From Actinomycetota bacterium (GTDB taxonomy: Bacteria; Actinomycetota; Actinomycetes; Nanopelagicales; Nanopelagicaceae): a DNA stretch of 10,410 bases. Below are positions 7,659-10,410 of the stretch, piece after piece. The translations under genes and the position numbers were made by a program. The notes below the pieces were generated by a model. The model did not search any database and was not told the origin of the DNA. It saw nothing but the letters and a program-made list of their open reading frames with translations. Positions within the stretch are counted from its first letter, which is position 1. Each line of letters opens with the position of its first letter. The stretch spans positions 1-10,410 of the forward strand of contig WLHG01000021.1 of NCBI GenBank assembly GCA_009702845.1. Direction: 5' to 3'.

Positions 7659-7732
7659 CGCTTTTCCTTTCGTTGGTGGCCAAAGGCTACTTCAGAGAGG
7701 GCAATACTGGCCAGTGGATTAAGGTTAGAACT
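7659..7732. promoter_or_regulatory. divergent promoter region between the RAM-amidohydrolase-dehydrogenase operon and thiL
   Basis: These 74 bases separate two divergent start codons and must hold promoters for both directions unless one starts further inside a gene. No convincing -35/-10 pair is visible; TAAGGT at 7720-7725 fits the loose actinobacterial TANNNT box and would place a thiL start site at or next to its ATG (a nearly leaderless transcript), without a matching -35. A perfect 10-bp palindrome, ACTGGCCAGT, lies at 7706-7715. Its core TGGCCA recurs at 7677-7682, 31 bp away, about three helical turns. This may be an operator, but it is short. Confidence 0.4.
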
Positions 7733-8653
7733 ATGAACTTTAACGAGGCCGAGGTTATCGCCACCTTGGCAGAAATCTTTCAAAGCCCTCACGCTGGAGT
7801 TCTTGTCGGCATTGGCGATGACGGCGCGGTCGTTAAGAGCTCACCTCAATCAGTGATTACGACCGATATGGCAGTCGAGGGAACGCATTTTAATCTCGAG
7901 TGGTCGGGAGCATTTGATATTGGGAGAAAGATAACGGCGGCAAACCTGGCCGATATCTATGCGATGGGGGCGCTGCCGCAATACTTGGTAGTAGCAGTGA
8001 CTCTGACTGGCTCTGAAACGATGGAATGGATTAGCGATCTAGCCCATGGCATTGCCCACGAAGCTAAGAGTTGTGGAGCCGCAGTTGTTGGCGGAGATTT
8101 AACGCGCGGTGCGATTAAGGTTATTTCAATTACCGCCATTGGAGAAGTTGAAAAAGCGATAACTCGCGGCGGAGCACACGTTGGAGATTCAATCTACTTA
8201 TCTTCACTTCCTGGCTGGTCGGCCGCTGGACTTGCTGTCATTGAAAAAGATGGGGTAGATGATTTAGAGGCTTATGCAATTGAAGAGTTCTGCGCACCAA
8301 ACGTTGATTATTCGGCGGCCAGCGCACTGGCGCATTCAGGTGCAACTTCGATGTGCGATGTAAGTGATTCACTCATTACGCAGGCTGGGCAGATGGCGCA
8401 GGCTAGCGGGCATGGTTTTAATTTTTCAAAAGAGAGTTTCGTGGCAGACCCCGAATTTATTGCACTCAATGAGTTAGCTAATAAAGAGGGCGCAGATGTT
8501 TGGCAGTGGATCTTTGCCGGCGGGGAAGATCATGTTTTTCTGGCAACCGGGGTGGATCTACCGGGTTTGTGCGTAGGCACAGTTATAGAAGGTAGCGGCG
8601 TAACTGGTTTGGAAATGAAAAAAGCGCCAGATACCTGGCGCCATTTCAATTAA
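7733..8653 (+). CDS. thiL: thiamine-monophosphate kinase
   Basis: A 306-residue PurM/AIRS-superfamily kinase that phosphorylates thiamine monophosphate to the active cofactor thiamine diphosphate in the cytoplasm. Motifs in order: GIGDDGAV (26-33), TTDMAVEGTHF (43-53), NLADIYAMGA (71-80) with the Mg-binding aspartate, VGGDLTRG (119-126), DVSDSL (209-214) and GGEDHVFL (263-270). The usual motif at 209-214 is D-(I/V)-S-D-G-L, so Ser213 replaces a normally conserved glycine. The frame is open upstream to a TTG at 7652, but that would add 27 residues unlike ThiL and run into the start of the divergent RAM gene. The ATG at 7733, with AAGG eight bases upstream, gives the normal N-terminus. It converges on rpmB with only 10 bp between the two stops, and its last codons contain the rpmB terminator. 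Confidence 0.93.
   Translation: MNFNEAEVIATLAEIFQSPHAGVLVGIGDDGAVVKSSPQSVITTDMAVEGTHFNLEWSGAFDIGRKITAANLADIYAMGALPQYLVVAVTLTGSETMEWISDLAHGIAHEAKSCGAAVVGGDLTRGAIKVISITAIGEVEKAITRGGAHVGDSIYLSSLPGWSAAGLAVIEKDGVDDLEAYAIEEFCAPNVDYSAASALAHSGATSMCDVSDSLITQAGQMAQASGHGFNFSKESFVADPEFIALNELANKEGADVWQWIFAGGEDHVFLATGVDLPGLCVGTVIEGSGVTGLEMKKAPDTWRHFN
8618..8641 (-). terminator. intrinsic terminator of rpmB, inside the 3' end of thiL
   Basis: Read on the minus strand, a perfect 7-bp stem GCGCCAG / CTGGCGC with a GTAT loop (8641-8624) is followed at once by six T residues (8623-8618). It begins 22 bases after the rpmB stop. This is a textbook rho-independent terminator for rpmB. It overlaps the codons for the last ten or so residues of convergent thiL. 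On the plus strand the hairpin is followed by a mixed AT stretch rather than a T tract, so it is at best a weak terminator in that direction. Confidence 0.8.
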
Positions 8654-8663
8654 AAGTTAAGAA

Positions 8664-8849
8664 TTAACGAGTAACTTTTCCAGCCTTAAGGCAAGAAGTA
8701 CATACGTTTTGACGCTTAGGTGTTGAGCCAACCATTGTGCGTACGCGCTGAATATTTGGATTCCAGCGACGACGAGTCTTTACCTGTGAGTGGGAAACGT
8801 TGTTGCCAAAGCTTGGCCCTTTGCTACAGATATCGCATGTTGCTGCCAC
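8664..8849 (-). CDS. rpmB: 50S ribosomal protein L28 (zinc-ribbon, C+ form)
   Basis: A complete 61-residue L28. The N-terminus MAATCDICSKGPSFG, the middle VSHSQVKTRRRWNPNIQRVR and the C-terminal NVCTSCLKAGKVTR match the bacterial L28 family closely. Four cysteines (5, 8, 50, 53) form two CxxC pairs, so this is the zinc-binding form. The start is GTG at 8849, fixed by a strong Shine-Dalgarno AAAGGAG at 8863-8857 with a 7-base spacer; the frame stays open upstream to 9059, but that extension has no L28 similarity and runs antisense into recG. The protein sits in the large subunit near the base of the L1 region and is needed for normal subunit assembly. It is monocistronic: divergent from recG, convergent with thiL, and ended by its own hairpin terminator. 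Confidence 0.95.
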   Translation of the reverse strand: MAATCDICSKGPSFGNNVSHSQVKTRRRWNPNIQRVRTMVGSTPKRQNVCTSCLKAGKVTR

Positions 8850-8989
8850 GTCGGTACTCCTTTTAGATTTAGTGATTGGTACTTTCGTCCCTATCGGACA
8901 AGGCGAAAGGGTATCGCGAACTGGTACTAGGACGCCAATCCACGCGTGGCACCAGCGCCCATGGCCTAAAAAGGCGAGAGAATCACCAA
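8850..8989. promoter_or_regulatory. divergent intergenic region of rpmB and recG, with a possible leader hairpin at 8882-8909
   Basis: These 140 bases must carry the promoters of rpmB (leftward) and recG (rightward). On the minus strand, TTGGCG and TACCCT lie 19 bases apart upstream of rpmB, a spacing too long to be convincing; no clear rightward promoter is seen. Between them and the rpmB start lies a bipartite dyad: CTTTC (8882-8886) pairs with GAAAG (8905-8909), and GTCC (8887-8890) with GGAC (8896-8899) around a CTATC loop, leaving AAGGC (8900-8904) as a one-sided bulge. In the rpmB transcript this would be a 5'-leader hairpin about 30 bases before the start codon. Confidence 0.45.
8857..8863 (-). 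promoter_or_regulatory. Shine-Dalgarno site of rpmB that fixes the GTG start
   Basis: On the minus strand AAAGGAG stands 7 bases before GTG 8849. It is the best ribosome-binding site in the window. It settles the start of rpmB against the much longer upstream open frame, in line with the expected 61-residue length of L28. Confidence 0.85.
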
Positions 8990-10410
8990 GTGGCAAACCT
9001 TGAGAGCAAGCTTTCCGACGTTGTGGGTGATCGGACCTCAAAAGCCCTTGCCGATGCATTCGGTATTAAGTCGGTCGGCGATCTCATGCGTCACTATCCC
9101 CGTCGATATATGGTGCGCGGAGAGCTCTCAGATATTGCCGAGTTACACGAAGGCGACGAGGTAACTATTCTCGCCGAGGTACATAGTTGCACCACCCGTC
9201 CGATTCGAGGACGAAAGGGAAGTATTTTGGAGGTCATCGTCACAGATGGCCGAGAAAAACTCGCCCTCACATTCTTTAATCAAGCTTGGCGTGAAAAGGA
9301 GCTCAAGGTTGGCAGTCAGGGATTATTTGCCGGAAAAGTCGGAATCTTCAATAAGCGCAAACAGTTGGCCCACCCTGATTATCAGATGATCGCCGACGGC
9401 GCCGATGTCGAGAATGCAATTGATGGCTTTGCAGGAAAGTACTTACCGGTCTATCCAGCAACGGCAAAAATGCCATCGTGGAAGATTTCACAGTGTGTGG
9501 ATATGGCAATTGAATCCTTGGATGAGGTAGCAGATTATCTACCTGAGGAGATTAGGAGCGCGCATAACTATCCAACTTTGCAGCAAGCCCTTGTACAACT
9601 ACATAAACCAGCGGATTTAGAACATGCAGATAGAGCACGTGAGAGGTTGACATATGACGAGGCATTCTTACTGCAATTAATGTTAGTGATGCGTCGCAAT
9701 GAGTTAAGAAAACTAAATACTATTTCGCGGAAAACTATTAAAGGAGGACTCCTCGAGGCCTTTGATGCCGCTCTTCCATTTGAATTAACAGGCGGTCAAC
9801 TCTCGGTAATAAAAGAGATTGAAGAGGATTTAGCACAGGCTCACCCCATGCATCGCTTACTACAAGGTGAAGTTGGTTCGGGAAAGACCGTTGTCGCACT
9901 ACGTGCAATGTTGGCCGTTGTCGATAGCGGGGGACAGGCCGCTCTTCTTGCACCGACCGAGGTTTTGGCGGCACAACATGTGCGTACCTTTGAAAAACTC
10001 TTAGGTCCGTTAGCACTTGGCGGCACACTTGGGAGTGCTGATAAGGCAACTCGACTCACACTTATTACAGGATCACAAAGTGCACCCGCGCGTAAAGAGG
10101 CGCTCTCATTAGCTGCAACAGGTGCAGCTGGAATTATTATTGGCACACACGCCCTTCTAGGTGAAAAAGTTGAGTTTAATGATTTAGGTTTAATCGTTGT
10201 CGATGAGCAACATAGATTTGGTGTTGAACAACGTGATGCTCTTAAAGTAAAGGCACAGAAGCCTCCACATTTATTAGTTATGACAGCTACGCCGATCCCA
10301 CGTACCGTTGCCATGACAGTCTTTGGAGATCTCGATGTCTCAACTTTGCGCGAGCTTCCACTTGGACGACAACCGATTACAACGCATGTGATATCAGTTC
10401 TTGAAAAGCC
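8990..10410 (+). CDS. recG: ATP-dependent DNA helicase RecG (3' end beyond the window)
   Basis: The first 473 codons of RecG, a superfamily 2 double-strand DNA translocase that regresses stalled replication forks and branch-migrates Holliday junctions; full-length family members are about 690-750 residues. The N-terminal region has VGDRTSKALADAFGI and LMRHYPRRY (12-40), then the OB-fold wedge domain (about 55-135) that contacts the junction. Helicase motifs visible are the Q-like LTGGQ (266-270), Walker A GEVGSGKT (293-300), APTEVLAAQH (321-330), IGTHALL (384-390), the DEQH box (405-408) and TATPIPRT (432-439). The second RecA domain with motifs IV-VI is cut off. Start: GTG at 8990, preceded by AAGGCGAGAG; the frame is open further upstream but has no family-like residues. 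In several relatives a dihydroxyacetone-kinase-like (DAK/FakA) gene lies between rpmB and recG; it is absent here. The frame is intact throughout. Confidence 0.95.
   Translation, partial: MANLESKLSDVVGDRTSKALADAFGIKSVGDLMRHYPRRYMVRGELSDIAELHEGDEVTILAEVHSCTTRPIRGRKGSILEVIVTDGREKLALTFFNQAWREKELKVGSQGLFAGKVGIFNKRKQLAHPDYQMIADGADVENAIDGFAGKYLPVYPATAKMPSWKISQCVDMAIESLDEVADYLPEEIRSAHNYPTLQQALVQLHKPADLEHADRARERLTYDEAFLLQLMLVMRRNELRKLNTISRKTIKGGLLEAFDAALPFELTGGQLSVIKEIEEDLAQAHPMHRLLQGEVGSGKTVVALRAMLAVVDSGGQAALLAPTEVLAAQHVRTFEKLLGPLALGGTLGSADKATRLTLITGSQSAPARKEALSLAATGAAGIIIGTHALLGEKVEFNDLGLIVVDEQHRFGVEQRDALKVKAQKPPHLLVMTATPIPRTVAMTVFGDLDVSTLRELPLGRQPITTHVISVLEK

Noticed and set aside
7652..7732. TTG-initiated 27-residue extension of ThiL
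   Set aside because: It overlaps the start of the divergent RAM gene, carries no ThiL-like sequence, and the ATG at 7733 has a reasonable upstream AAGG and gives the family's normal N-terminus.
8850..9059. Minus-strand N-terminal extension that would make rpmB a 131-residue protein
   Set aside because: L28 is 61 residues from the GTG at 8849, which has a strong Shine-Dalgarno; the extension is antisense to recG and has no L28 similarity.
9841..10314. 157-residue minus-strand open frame inside recG
   Set aside because: It lies wholly antisense to the conserved RecG helicase motifs and its low-complexity, Ala/Ser-rich translation resembles no family; a shadow frame.
1..10410. Mobile elements, CRISPR arrays, tRNA/rRNA genes, toxin-antitoxin or defence genes
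   Set aside because: No transposase, integrase, repeat array, cloverleaf-like sequence or small toxin-like gene pair is visible; nearly all bases belong to ordinary metabolic or housekeeping genes.
84..10410. Frameshifts or pseudogenes
   Set aside because: Every gene keeps its frame across all family motifs I could place; recG and the first fragment are cut only by the window edges.

Overview
The window (about 45-48% G+C by eye) is a gene-dense stretch of bacterial chromosome. It looks actinobacterial: the order plsC-like tail / gpsA / ddl ... thiL / rpmB / recG is an actinobacterial housekeeping neighbourhood, and GTG and TTG starts are common. Moderate G+C, very short intergenic gaps and 4-bp gene overlaps fit a streamlined freshwater actinobacterium of the acI type (Nanopelagicales, e.g. 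Planktophila-like). That taxon is an inference from gene order and composition, not from a search.

Layout. Positions 1-3073 (+): the last 28 codons of an upstream gene (probably plsC), then gpsA (glycerol-3-phosphate dehydrogenase), ddl (D-Ala-D-Ala ligase) and an HSL-family alpha/beta hydrolase. Joints are ATGA overlaps, except that the hydrolase begins at a TTG one codon after the ddl stop. Positions 3131-7658 (-): a compact three-gene unit read right to left. It consists of a stand-alone RAM (Lrp/AsnC effector-domain) protein, a YtcJ-type amidohydrolase and a large FAD + 4Fe-4S + CCG-domain D-2-hydroxyacid dehydrogenase, the last two joined by a GTGA overlap. Positions 7733-8653 (+): thiL (thiamine-monophosphate kinase), divergent from the RAM gene. 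Positions 8664-8849 (-): rpmB (ribosomal protein L28), missing as a proper entry from simple ORF calling because its true GTG start lies inside a longer open frame. Its intrinsic terminator lies inside the 3' end of convergent thiL. Positions 8990-10410 (+): recG, cut by the window edge.

The housekeeping genes cover phospholipid precursor supply, peptidoglycan precursor supply, thiamine diphosphate synthesis, translation and replication-fork repair. The part that stands out is the minus-strand catabolic-looking unit with the facing esterase-like hydrolase. A reasonable but unproven reading is scavenging: hydrolases release a small 2-hydroxy acid (or a relative), the flavo-iron-sulfur enzyme oxidises it, and a small amino-acid-sensor-like protein is made with them. 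I see no mobile element, CRISPR array, tRNA, rRNA or phage gene, and no clearly new defence or biosynthetic system.
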